Source of the DNA: Candidatus Zixiibacteriota bacterium
GTDB lineage: Bacteria; Zixibacteria; MSB-5A5; GN15; FEB-12
DNA: 47,139 bases
Direction of reading: 5' to 3'
NCBI GenBank assembly: GCA_020351995.1
Contig: CP070674.1
Span: forward strand, 3,177,474 to 3,224,612
The translations under genes and the position numbers were made by a program. Within the stretch, counting starts at the first letter, position 1, and each line of letters begins with the position of its first letter. Shown one piece after another: positions 8,272 to 16,265 of the stretch. The notes under the pieces were generated by a model. That model was not told where the DNA came from. It ran no database searches and saw only the letters and a program-made list of their open reading frames with translations.

Positions 8272-9231
8272 ATGAAACGCAAAATGTTATTCGTGGCATT
8301 AGTATTGGCGGTCGCACTTTCCGGAACGGTTGCCGCGCAGAGTCCACCCGCGCCGGCGGTATGGATCGATTGCGAAACGGACATTGAAGGTCTTGTGAAC
8401 GGCAAGATACCCGCGGGGAGTGGACAAACTATTACGCTCAAGATTTCGTTCCACAACACCGACGACGCCCTGGACTACCGTACTGCTATCTCGAACGGAT
8501 TTTGGTTCGATTCACCAGACATCACGATAGGCAGTATCGATGTTTCGAGGAACCCGGCCTACGACTGGACCCTTGAGGAGGCGATCCCGAATGGGTGCTG
8601 GCCGCCTACTTGTTATTCATGGTTTGATATGGTCTTTACCATTACGGATATTCCCAAGGGTCTCGGAGGTAAAGGTCTTGCTGGTCTGGCCGGTGATGGT
8701 GACGGGTTACCACCCAGTTTTGATGACTGGGCATACCTATTTACCTTGTCCGACGTCAATAATCCTGGTACCAGTGAGTGGCCTGATGGCGGCTTTATTA
8801 CCGTTGACACCAGTTGGTGGGCCCCGAGCAATTTGTGGCTGTGGACGGGAGTGGGCGGCGACATATCCTGGGCTGAAGGCGAGCTAGACGAGAAATATTA
8901 CATTGGTGGTCCGTCGACAGACGTTATTATGGTAAGTGATGCCGGAGTTCCGAATAGATTCGCACTAAATCAGAACTACCCGAACCCGTTTAACCCCACA
9001 ACTACGGCACAGTTCGACATAGCCCGTCGCTGTCACGTGTCGATCAAGGTGTACAATGTTCTCGGTCAACCGGTCGCGACCCTGGTCGATGAGGAGCTCG
9101 GGGTAGGGACTTACTCAACAGAGTGGAACGGTCGCAATAAAAACGGGGAACAGGTTTCTTCGGGAGTCTATTTGTGCCGCATGAAAGCAGGAGACTTTAA
9201 GCAGACGATTAAGATGCTTATGGTCCAGTAG
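8272..9231 (+). CDS. Secreted protein with type IX-like C-terminal sorting domain
   Basis: A secreted protein of 319 residues. I choose ATG 8272 over the longer frame from 8218 because it gives a clean signal peptide (MKRKMLFVALVLAVALSG, cleavage near VAAQ) and GGAGG lies 11 bases upstream, exactly as in the next gene. Residues ~20-215 look like a beta-rich domain with no recognised motif, perhaps of cohesin-like fold. Residues ~225-319 are a FlgD-Ig-like C-terminal domain: NQNYPNPFNPTT (233-244), VYNVLGQPVATLVDEE, WNGRNKNGEQVSSGVYLCRM and a hydrophobic, Lys-containing end. In FCB bacteria this domain routes proteins to the cell surface through type IX-like secretion. No secretion machinery is in the window. 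The gene has its own promoter and terminator. Confidence 0.88.
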   Translation: MKRKMLFVALVLAVALSGTVAAQSPPAPAVWIDCETDIEGLVNGKIPAGSGQTITLKISFHNTDDALDYRTAISNGFWFDSPDITIGSIDVSRNPAYDWTLEEAIPNGCWPPTCYSWFDMVFTITDIPKGLGGKGLAGLAGDGDGLPPSFDDWAYLFTLSDVNNPGTSEWPDGGFITVDTSWWAPSNLWLWTGVGGDISWAEGELDEKYYIGGPSTDVIMVSDAGVPNRFALNQNYPNPFNPTTTAQFDIARRCHVSIKVYNVLGQPVATLVDEELGVGTYSTEWNGRNKNGEQVSSGVYLCRMKAGDFKQTIKMLMVQ

Positions 9232-9257
9232 CAAAATCTTGTTTGCTGATACAGAAG

Positions 9258-9285
9258 CCCCTGACCTATGTCAGGGGTTTTTTTT
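9258..9285 (+). terminator. Rho-independent terminator
   Basis: CCCCTGAC and GTCAGGGG form an 8-bp stem with a four-base loop (CTAT), followed by eight T. Confidence 0.95.
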
Positions 9286-9340
9286 GACATGAAAGATACT
9301 CGTCTAATTGTAAGGCGGAAAAGGCCTTACAGAAATGGTG

Positions 9341-9368
9341 TTGACTTTATCGGGATTTGTGCTATCTT
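9341..9368 (+). promoter_or_regulatory. Sigma-70-type promoter for the gene at 9559
   Basis: TTGACT (9341-9346), a 16-base spacer and TATCTT (9363-9368). A GTAAGGC/GCCTTAC inverted repeat (9310-9330) ends ten bases upstream and could be an operator. The ~185-base leader contains a bulged stem-loop at 9435-9488 (GCGTGG...CGT with ACG-CCACGC). Nothing else is seen in this 327-base gene-free stretch. Confidence 0.65.
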
Positions 9369-9558
9369 GTGTTTAACATTATAGGGTTGAGTCACTTAGA
9401 TGGCCCGCCCCAGTTTCAGCAGCTCAGGTTTTCTGCGTGGGGGCGTCCGGCTGCGGTGACAACGGCCATCCTGAAAAGAACGCCACGCGTAGTTTGTGTC
9501 CCTTGTACTGATCGACCAATACCGAAAAAACCGCGTTGTTATGGAGGCTGAGTCGAAT

Positions 9559-10452
9559 ATGAAGATGCGGTACCTGATAATACTATCCGCAGTTTTGTCA
9601 CTGACCTTTTCCGGTTCGTGGGGGCAGGGCATATTTCTTGAGAATGTCGAGGGCCTGGCCGGTCCTGTTGAAGATTCAGCTATTGTCGCCGATGGAACCA
9701 CCGAGATTATCTTCAATCTGAGATTGGTCGGTCTGGGTGGGACTGACACTTCCCTGGGTCTCACCGCCGGGCTGCGGGTTTTTTCTGAGGATGGCGCTAC
9801 GTGGGGTACCACCAGCGCTGACACTCTTGATGTTGGAGTGTTCTGGAACGTAATGTTCGACGCCTGGGGAGATGACGGTTTTTTCATAAACTACTTCGGG
9901 GTAACCGGGAGCGGTGTGGACACGATTGGACTGGGCGGGATTGCCACCCGGAAAGGCTTGCCGGGAGATTTCGACCAGGTCGCATTCGCCGTCAAGATTG
10001 GACCGATCAGTTCGGACCATGTTGGCAAGACAATCATTCTCGATTCATGCTTTTATCCTCCCGCCGGGTACTGGGTGCTTGCCGACTCCGAGGGTTCGTT
10101 TGCCTGGAGTGGGCCGCACCACTTTGTACTGGCAACTGCGACGGACGTAAAGGATGTTTCTGACGGCCTGCCCCATGAATATTCTCTGGCTCAGAATTAT
10201 CCTAATCCGTTCAACCCGACCACCGAAATCCTGTTCGACGTGCCTCGCCGGTCACGGGTAACAATCGCCATCTTCAATGTTATGGGGCAGAAAGTGAGAG
10301 ACCTTGTCGACGAGGAGCTGCCGGCGGGGTCTTATCAAAGAAGCTGGGATGGAACGAACAACTTTGGCGAGAGTGTGTCAACCGGTATATACCTCTGCCG
10401 GATGGAGGCCGGATTGTTTGTTCAGTCAAGGAAGATGGTACTGGTGAAATAA
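9559..10452 (+). CDS. Secreted protein with type IX-like C-terminal sorting domain
   Basis: A secreted protein of 297 residues. Start ATG 9559 gives the signal peptide MKMRYLIILSAVLSLTFSG, with GGAGG 11 bases upstream; the longer frame from 9496 would bury it. The N-terminal domain (FLENVEGLAG, TTEIIFNLRLVGLGG, GLRVFSEDGATW) is beta-rich and resembles the preceding gene only loosely; a cohesin-like fold is a guess. Residues ~203-297 form the FlgD-Ig-like sorting domain: NYPNPFNPTTEI (213-224), IFNVMGQKVRDLVDEELPAG and GIYLCRMEAGLFVQSRKMV. This is the part most clearly shared with the preceding gene, so the two are probably substrates of one surface-display pathway. It is monocistronic, with its own promoter and terminator. 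Confidence 0.88.
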   Translation: MKMRYLIILSAVLSLTFSGSWGQGIFLENVEGLAGPVEDSAIVADGTTEIIFNLRLVGLGGTDTSLGLTAGLRVFSEDGATWGTTSADTLDVGVFWNVMFDAWGDDGFFINYFGVTGSGVDTIGLGGIATRKGLPGDFDQVAFAVKIGPISSDHVGKTIILDSCFYPPAGYWVLADSEGSFAWSGPHHFVLATATDVKDVSDGLPHEYSLAQNYPNPFNPTTEILFDVPRRSRVTIAIFNVMGQKVRDLVDEELPAGSYQRSWDGTNNFGESVSTGIYLCRMEAGLFVQSRKMVLVK

Positions 10453-10486
10453 TCGGGCGCTATCAGCCGTCAATTTGAGTCTTATG

Positions 10487-10516
10487 CCCCGTCGATTTGA
10501 GGCGGGGTTTTATTTT
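10487..10516 (+). terminator. Rho-independent terminator
   Basis: CCCCG (10487-10491) pairs with CGGGG (10503-10507) and is followed by TTTTATTTT. Confidence 0.8.
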
Positions 10517-10583
10517 GGCCACATTCTGCCGGACTCAGGCTGCCCGACCACCGGGACTGACCCGCAAAAGGCGGGGTTATCGA

Positions 10584-10613
10584 TACTATACCATACTTTA
10601 ACGTACTTTATCG
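10584..10613. repeat. Three tandem 10-bp direct repeats, candidate operator
   Basis: Consecutive ten-base units read TACTATACCA, TACTTTAACG and TACTTTATCG, followed by TA. Positions 1-4, 6-7 and 9 (TACT-TA-C) are shared by all three. The phase is one helical turn, and the array ends 63 bases before the -35 box of the gene at 10760. The outer bases also form CTATAC/GTATAG. A tandem binding site for a response regulator or activator is a reasonable inference. Confidence 0.5.
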
Positions 10614-10676
10614 TATAGGTCAGCGCCGGGGGTATTGCTGTAAGTACTTGGTTTGAAATATATTACACCTTTGCTA

Positions 10677-10705
10677 TTGACTTGGATAGATAGTTTTGGT
10701 ATCAT
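10677..10705 (+). promoter_or_regulatory. Sigma-70-type promoter for the GH35-like gene
   Basis: TTGACT (10677-10682), a 17-base spacer and TATCAT (10700-10705). The leader is ~50 bases, with AAAGGTG just before ATG 10760. Confidence 0.7.
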
Positions 10706-10759
10706 TGAAGTCTAAGGCAGATCCGAAAACAATCTTAAGTCATTGAAATAAAAGGTGTT

Positions 10760-12940
10760 ATGTTAGGTGTAATTGGCAACAGATTCTCGATTGGCAGGGA
10801 GACTTATCAACCCTTTGCCGCGGAACTTCATTATTTCAGGATTGAAAAACGCTATTGGTCAATATGTTTTGAGAGAATAAAGCGTGCCGGCTTCAGGATT
10901 ATTACGACCGCGGTACCCTGGAGTGTTCATCAGGATGAAGACAAGCATTTTGACTTCAGCGGCATGGACGATCCCCGAAAGGATTTGATAGTATTTTTGG
11001 AGTTGGCCCGGGAATTCGGTTTCAAGGTTATTTTGAGGCCGGGGCCGTGGGTGGCCGGACAGCTCAATTACGGTGGTCTGCCGAAGTATTTGTTCAATGA
11101 CATCAGGATTTTCGCCCGGGATGCCAAAGGTCAGGAGTTGAAGCTCTCCGACGACCATGGTGTCGAAGGCGGCTATCTGCCGAGTTACCTTCACCAGAAT
11201 TTTCAGTATCATCTCCGGAGCTACTTTAAATCGTTTATCGAGACGACCAAGAACTATGTTCATCCACGCGGTCCGATCTTCATGATCGAACTTGACTATG
11301 AAACCTCTTTCGGCCGGATGTTGGAGCCGGACAGGGCCGATTACAATCCCGACGTGATAGAGAAGTACTACCCGCCATTTCTGGAAAGCCTGTACGGCGA
11401 GATTAAGAAGCTGAACAGTTACTACAAGGAGAAGAACGCCAGCTTCAAGGATGTCGAGCCGCCCCGGAAATTTGAGGGTCTGGATCTCAAGCACTACCCG
11501 AAGGTGATGGACTGGTTCCGGTTTCGCGAAGCGATACTGAACGTGTATCTTGATCAGCTTGAGGAGATCTTCAGATCTTACACGGTAGAGCCGCTGATAT
11601 TCAGGTCGTTGTATTTTCGCAAGGGTGATCTGCTTTCTTCGTTTAACCTGGTTCCGTCGGATCGATCACCATTTCTGGGCAGTAATGTTTTTCCGGAGGG
11701 CAACTATTTTGACCTGGTGGTGAAAGCCCGCTTTTTGAAGGCGGAGTACGGTTTCGCCTTCGCGACATCATTCACCTCGGGATTCGCGGCAAGTGAGCCG
11801 GAGCGGGAGACGGAGATTGCCCCGGTCACGAATAATGTTCGTCGTTTTTTCCTCGCGGCGGGTTTATCGGCCGGTTTCAAGGGGCTCAATCATTATATGT
11901 TTGTTGACCGCGATCACTGGTACGGCGCGCCGTTGCACAATGACGGTACCATTTCCGATGGTTTTCACATTGCCAGGCAATTCAATCAGATCATATCGCG
12001 AGTCGGTTTTGAGCATATGGATTCGCAGCCGGATATAGCGGTGGTGGGGAACAGGTTCTATTCCTGGCTGGCTCAGACCTCATCGCCAAAATCATTCGTG
12101 TACGTCAACAGGTTGCTCTACGATTCCACGGTTGGTTTCCTTCGTGACCTGATGCGTCTGAAGCTGAGTTTCGGTATTCGCGAGGCCAGGAATTTTGAAA
12201 CCCTCAAGCATTATAAGCTCCTGTTTATTCCGTCTACCGAGGTAATGTCAGAGAAGAGCCAGGAAGCCATTGTAGAACTGGTCAAAGCCGGTATTACCGT
12301 TATGCTGTGCGGTCTGATGCCAAAATATGATGAAAATTTCAAGGATTGCCAGGTTCTCGGCAACCACTTCCGCATTAAGTCGACGGTTGACTATCGTATC
12401 GGAACGATTTCCCACAAGACGGGCTCGTTCCCGGGTTATGTTTATGGGTCGATTCGTACCACCGACGACTCCAAGGTGAAAAAACTCGTCAAGTGTGATG
12501 CCAAGGTTGTCGGTGTGTGCTCATCCCGCTTCAAAGGCAATTTCTACCTGTTTACCTTTGACATAGCGTCGGGGGGGAATCATCAGAAGCTTTCGTATGT
12601 CGAATCCCTGCTTGAGGGAGAAAAGATAGCTTCATATCTTTACTGCAGTGATCCGTCGGTGGACGTATCGTTCCAGAAAAATGATAAGCGCGGCCTTTTG
12701 TTTGTCGTCGCCCCGCCACCGGGGGAGTTGTCCGACGGGTTCGAGGCGGGCGCAAAAGAGGTTATAGTTAAGGCCGACCTCAGGTCGGCAGGATTCAAGT
12801 CGGCCAAGCTGAAATTGACAAACCTCTTTGGCTCCGAGGATGAGAAACCTCTGAGGTTGACCGCCAAGGAGCTTCGCGATGGTATCGCACTGAACATTCA
12901 GTTCCCTGACGGACTGATTTACGTGGTGGATAAGCGTTAG
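10760..12940 (+). CDS. GH35-like (beta-galactosidase family) protein lacking the usual nucleophile
   Basis: A protein of 726 residues with no signal peptide, so probably cytoplasmic. The N-terminal half follows glycoside hydrolase family 35: AELHYFRIEKRYW, GFRIITTAVPWSVHQDE, FDFSGMDD, VILRPGPWVAGQLNYGGLP and GPIFMIELDYETSFG. In this last segment E181 matches the GH35 acid/base Glu, but the usual preceding Asn is Tyr180. The nucleophile segment, SEFYTGW in human GLB1, appears as ATSFTSGF with Ser337 where Glu should be. The following GLNHYMFVDRDHWYGAPL matches the family, so the alignment register looks sound. Residues ~430-560 resemble a GATase-like domain as in GH42-type enzymes (LLFIPSTEVMSEKSQEAI). 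The frame is intact and has its own promoter, so it is not an obvious pseudogene. It may be a non-hydrolytic or atypical enzyme. The ggt gene follows 16 bases downstream. Confidence 0.75.
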   Translation: MLGVIGNRFSIGRETYQPFAAELHYFRIEKRYWSICFERIKRAGFRIITTAVPWSVHQDEDKHFDFSGMDDPRKDLIVFLELAREFGFKVILRPGPWVAGQLNYGGLPKYLFNDIRIFARDAKGQELKLSDDHGVEGGYLPSYLHQNFQYHLRSYFKSFIETTKNYVHPRGPIFMIELDYETSFGRMLEPDRADYNPDVIEKYYPPFLESLYGEIKKLNSYYKEKNASFKDVEPPRKFEGLDLKHYPKVMDWFRFREAILNVYLDQLEEIFRSYTVEPLIFRSLYFRKGDLLSSFNLVPSDRSPFLGSNVFPEGNYFDLVVKARFLKAEYGFAFATSFTSGFAASEPERETEIAPVTNNVRRFFLAAGLSAGFKGLNHYMFVDRDHWYGAPLHNDGTISDGFHIARQFNQIISRVGFEHMDSQPDIAVVGNRFYSWLAQTSSPKSFVYVNRLLYDSTVGFLRDLMRLKLSFGIREARNFETLKHYKLLFIPSTEVMSEKSQEAIVELVKAGITVMLCGLMPKYDENFKDCQVLGNHFRIKSTVDYRIGTISHKTGSFPGYVYGSIRTTDDSKVKKLVKCDAKVVGVCSSRFKGNFYLFTFDIASGGNHQKLSYVESLLEGEKIASYLYCSDPSVDVSFQKNDKRGLLFVVAPPPGELSDGFEAGAKEVIVKADLRSAGFKSAKLKLTNLFGSEDEKPLRLTAKELRDGIALNIQFPDGLIYVVDKR

Positions 12941-12956
12941 AGGCATCGTTATAAAT

Positions 12957-14675
12957 ATGGCTGATCGAAGAATCTGTCACCCGTGCGCATCAGTCTTGAT
13001 GGCATGGGTGATTTTATTTGGGGCAACCGTGCTGCCGGGCTGTGGCAGCCTGGAGGTCACGCGTTATTACGAACGCGGTGCTCTGGCCACGTCGGCGCCG
13101 ATTGCTACCGAGGTTGGCAAACAGGTTCTTGCCCGCGGTGGCAATGCTTTCGATGCCGCGGTGGCGGTGGGCTTCGCGCTGGCGGTGGTCCATCCGACGG
13201 CCGGTAATATCGGCGGCGGCGGCTTTGCCGTCATCCGCGAGGGCGCCACCGGGCAAATAAGGGCCCTGGATTTCAGGGAAACGGCACCGGGAGCGGCCTT
13301 TGAGACCATGTACCTCGACAGTACCGGCTCGGTGGTTGCTGGCGCGTCCACGGTGGGCGCCAGGGCAGCCGGTGTACCCGGTACCGTGGCGGGGCTTTTT
13401 GAATTGTGGCAAAAACACGGGACAATGCCCTGGGAGGAGCTGGTGGGAATGGCCGCCATTCTGGCCGACACGGGATTCATTGTCGATAATTCGCTGGCGG
13501 ACAACATAAGTTCTTATGCCGCCGAGTTGAGAGCATTCGAGCCCACAGCGCGTCAGTTTCTACCGGGCGGCGATCCCGTCCGGGCCGGTGAGCGACTCAC
13601 GCAAAAGGATCTGGCTAAAACTCTGTTTCTAATCGCAGCCGAAGGGCCGAACGGGTTCTACACGGGAAAGACAGCACAGCGCATTGAAGAGTGTATGACG
13701 GCATACGGAGGGCTGATTACCGCCGATGATCTGGCGGGCTACAAGGCAGTATGGCGAGAACCCGTTCATTTTAAATTCGATTCGCTCGACATCTACTCAA
13801 TGCCTCCGCCGAGCTCAGGAGGTCTTCTGATCGGTCAAATCCTGAAGATTCTTGAACCTTTCAATTTTTCCGGGATGACGCCGAAGTCCCCGAAATATAT
13901 TCACTTGTTTTGCGAAGCCAGTCGTCTGGCCTTCGCCGACAGGTCCATGCATTTGGCTGACCCGGATTTCTACGGGGTACCAGTCGAGGTGCTACTCGCG
14001 GACAGTTACATCCGGACCAGGCGTGGCATGATATCCGGCGACCACGCCTTATTGTCTTCTGATGTTGCCCCTGGTGATGTTGCCGGGCAAGAGTCCGACC
14101 AGACCACTCATTATTCGGTGTGCGACAGCGACGGCAACATGGTTGCGGTCACCTACACATTGAACTCAAGTTTTGGAAGTCTGCTGGTGGTGGATGGCGC
14201 CGGTTTCCTGCTGAACAACGAAATGGATGATTTTTCGTTGAAACCGGGCGAGCCGAACATATACGGCCTGATCGGCGACGAGGCCAACAAAATACAGCCC
14301 GGCAAGAGAATGCTCTCATCAATGTCGCCCACCCTGATTCTCAAAAACGGTCAGCCGCTGATGGCGCTGGGGGCTCCCGGGGGAGGCAAAATAATCACGA
14401 CTGTGGCGCAGGCAATCATGAGCTTCTCTCGATTCCGCCTGAGCCCCGGGGAGACGGTGACACAAGCGAGGGTGCATCATCAATGGTTACCCGACCTTTT
14501 ATATCTTGAGAGAGGCGCCTTTGACATCGATGTCATTCAGGAGTTAATCCGGCTGGGCCACATTGTTGAAGAACGTGAGCCGTACAGCGACCTGCAGCTG
14601 GTATATGTCGGACCTGACGGACTTATGACTGGCGCCTCGGATCCCAGAGGGCGCGGCACGAGCGGCGGAATCTGA
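12957..14675 (+). CDS. ggt: Gamma-glutamyltransferase, lipoprotein-type
   Basis: Cleaves and transfers gamma-glutamyl groups, for example from glutathione, as an autoprocessed Ntn-hydrolase. The 572-residue protein matches the family along its length: GGNAFDAAVAVGFALAVVHP, GNIGGGGFAVIRE, FRETAPG and AGVPGTVAGL. The autoprocessing site is TTHYSV, with catalytic Thr383 preceded by Gln-Ser-Asp-Gln. The small-subunit motif TYTLNSSFGS, LLNNEMDDFS, MLSSMSPT and GAPGG follow. The N-terminus has a hydrophobic stretch ending LPGC (Cys29), suggesting a lipoprotein anchored on the periplasmic side. The start lacks a strong ribosome site; internal ATG 12999 is an alternative. It lies 16 bases after the GH35-like gene and is probably co-transcribed with it. 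It meets the next gene tail to tail with a 13-base gap and no evident terminator. Confidence 0.95.
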   Translation: MADRRICHPCASVLMAWVILFGATVLPGCGSLEVTRYYERGALATSAPIATEVGKQVLARGGNAFDAAVAVGFALAVVHPTAGNIGGGGFAVIREGATGQIRALDFRETAPGAAFETMYLDSTGSVVAGASTVGARAAGVPGTVAGLFELWQKHGTMPWEELVGMAAILADTGFIVDNSLADNISSYAAELRAFEPTARQFLPGGDPVRAGERLTQKDLAKTLFLIAAEGPNGFYTGKTAQRIEECMTAYGGLITADDLAGYKAVWREPVHFKFDSLDIYSMPPPSSGGLLIGQILKILEPFNFSGMTPKSPKYIHLFCEASRLAFADRSMHLADPDFYGVPVEVLLADSYIRTRRGMISGDHALLSSDVAPGDVAGQESDQTTHYSVCDSDGNMVAVTYTLNSSFGSLLVVDGAGFLLNNEMDDFSLKPGEPNIYGLIGDEANKIQPGKRMLSSMSPTLILKNGQPLMALGAPGGGKIITTVAQAIMSFSRFRLSPGETVTQARVHHQWLPDLLYLERGAFDIDVIQELIRLGHIVEEREPYSDLQLVYVGPDGLMTGASDPRGRGTSGGI

Positions 14676-14688
14676 CAAAGATAAAGAG

Positions 14689-15960
14689 TTAAGAGTCCTC
14701 TCCCGGTTCGGGCACGGGGGCAGCGGCCTGGTTCATGTCACGCCGGCAGTATTTTATTCCCAGGACAATAGCTCCGGCACCAATGGTACTCAGAGCGAGG
14801 TATATGAGAAAGCCCAGATAAGGAAGCGCAAAGGCTATTGTAAGCACGATCAGTCCCAGCAGCAACTGAATGCGGCTGAGATAGACCGCGCCGGGTTTTA
14901 TAAGCTTGATCAGAAAGTAGCCCAGCACGACGGCGACAATAATTTTCCCGCTATAGAAGAGCACGGCACCTGAGACAGTGATGAAGCTGGTGATCGGCAC
15001 CATCAGAATTGACAGCGACAACACGATGGCCCCGGCTGCGGCATCGGTGCTGGCCACAATCCACCCGATCAGGACGAATGCCCCTGATATTATAAGAATG
15101 AGAAGGCTGACAACGACAATCAGCATCGAAAGCAGCCCGGTCGCGGTCGCCACGGCTAAACGCTGGCGAAGTTGGTTGGCCGCCTCTACGGCGTATTTGT
15201 TGAAAAGAAAGAGGAGAATCACGCCGAAAAGGAAGGCCGCCAGTATCTTTGATATCTGTACGATAGCGGCGGTCCATCGGCTGTCGGCCGCGTGCCCACC
15301 GTTATCATCCTTGGCCTTAAAGATGGTTTCACCAAGGATGGTAACCCCGGGTGCGACTTCCAGCGCGTCTTTAGTCCTGGCGGAGTAGGTAAGATCACCC
15401 CTGATAACAGCCGGAGCCAGAATTTTGATTTTTCCCCCGCAAATGGCGGCGTCCCCGTGTATAGTACCGCTCAGGACTATGTCTCCACCTGTCAGGTCGG
15501 CGCTGCCTTTGACGAGGCCATCACAGTGTATAGTGGTACCGAGCAGAATGAGGTCTTTCCCAATGATGGCTTTTTCGCCAACCCTGATATCGTCGCCGCT
15601 GGCGAGAACCGAACGCCCTACAGAACCGTCCAACTCCAGAAAATAGACAAAACTCCGAAGGGAGCCGTCGATGTGCCCGGTATGATGAAACTTGTACGCA
15701 AGAACGCTTTCTGAGCCCCTGATATGCCCGTTGGTATTGACAGTGTGGCCGCCGGTTATGAGGTCACCTTCAATCAGGCCGTCGACAGTAACATTTGACC
15801 CCCAGGCGATGAGGTCGTCGTCAATTCGATGGAGGTTCGAGATATGGACGTTGTCTTCCATTTCAAAATTGACGGCCCAACTCGAGCAGGCGGTGATCAG
15901 CATGAAGACCACGGCTGTCAGGACAGTAACGCGGAGTTTTGATCGGTTCGGGATATTCAT
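14689..15960 (-). CDS. Bactofilin-like polymer-forming domain membrane protein
   Basis: A 423-residue envelope protein. ATG 15960 follows AAAGGT by seven bases and gives a signal peptide (SKLRVTVLTAVVFMLITACSSWA) that could also be a lipobox (LITAC). Residues ~35-210 are a right-handed beta-helix of short glycine-rich rungs, as in bactofilins: VDGLIEGDLITGGHTV, GHIRGSESV, IHCDGLVKGSADLTGG and IVLSGTIHGDAAI. From ~residue 235 to the end there are about five hydrophobic transmembrane segments. Known relatives are polymer-forming cytoskeletal or DUF8173-type proteins; none with this layout has a firm biochemical role that I can name. A frame continues upstream to 16017, but those starts would bury the signal peptide. 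Confidence 0.75.
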   Translation of the reverse strand: MNIPNRSKLRVTVLTAVVFMLITACSSWAVNFEMEDNVHISNLHRIDDDLIAWGSNVTVDGLIEGDLITGGHTVNTNGHIRGSESVLAYKFHHTGHIDGSLRSFVYFLELDGSVGRSVLASGDDIRVGEKAIIGKDLILLGTTIHCDGLVKGSADLTGGDIVLSGTIHGDAAICGGKIKILAPAVIRGDLTYSARTKDALEVAPGVTILGETIFKAKDDNGGHAADSRWTAAIVQISKILAAFLFGVILLFLFNKYAVEAANQLRQRLAVATATGLLSMLIVVVSLLILIISGAFVLIGWIVASTDAAAGAIVLSLSILMVPITSFITVSGAVLFYSGKIIVAVVLGYFLIKLIKPGAVYLSRIQLLLGLIVLTIAFALPYLGFLIYLALSTIGAGAIVLGIKYCRRDMNQAAAPVPEPGEDS

Positions 15961-16265
15961 ATTCGGACCTTTGTACCGGCTCATTATGACTACGTCAAAC
16001 CGAAATGAGAGTTCCATATATTAACAGCTGTCTCTGGGAAGAAACGCTTATTCTACAATCAAGAAAAGTTTTTTTTAAAAGCAATTTCGGCCGTTAGAGT
16101 CGGGTTTAAAAAGCAGACTATAACATTGTCGGTGTGGTTATCGTATCAGCCCTGGCGAACCTTGGAGTTGACAGGTGTGATTAGTTCTTGAAAATTCGAG
16201 AGGCAATGATTTAATTCTCTATACGGGTTGACTCGCGGCCTGAAAACAGACGACCCGAAAGAAAC
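15961..16265. other. Divergent intergenic region upstream of cstA
   Basis: About 300 bases separate two divergent genes. TTGACA (16168-16173) would be a perfect -35 box for cstA, but the -10 position 17 bases on (AAAATT, 16191-16196) is poor, so the promoter is uncertain. GAGAGGCAAT...ATTCTC near 16198-16219 gives a weak inverted repeat. No gene or RNA family was recognised. Confidence 0.35.

Noticed and set aside
10859-11494. 211-residue minus-strand frame opposite the GH35-like gene
   Set aside because: It overlaps the best conserved GH35 motifs on the other strand and shows no motif of its own.
10760-12940. Treating the GH35-like gene as a pseudogene
   Set aside because: The frame is intact over 726 codons with promoter and ribosome site; only catalytic positions are altered.
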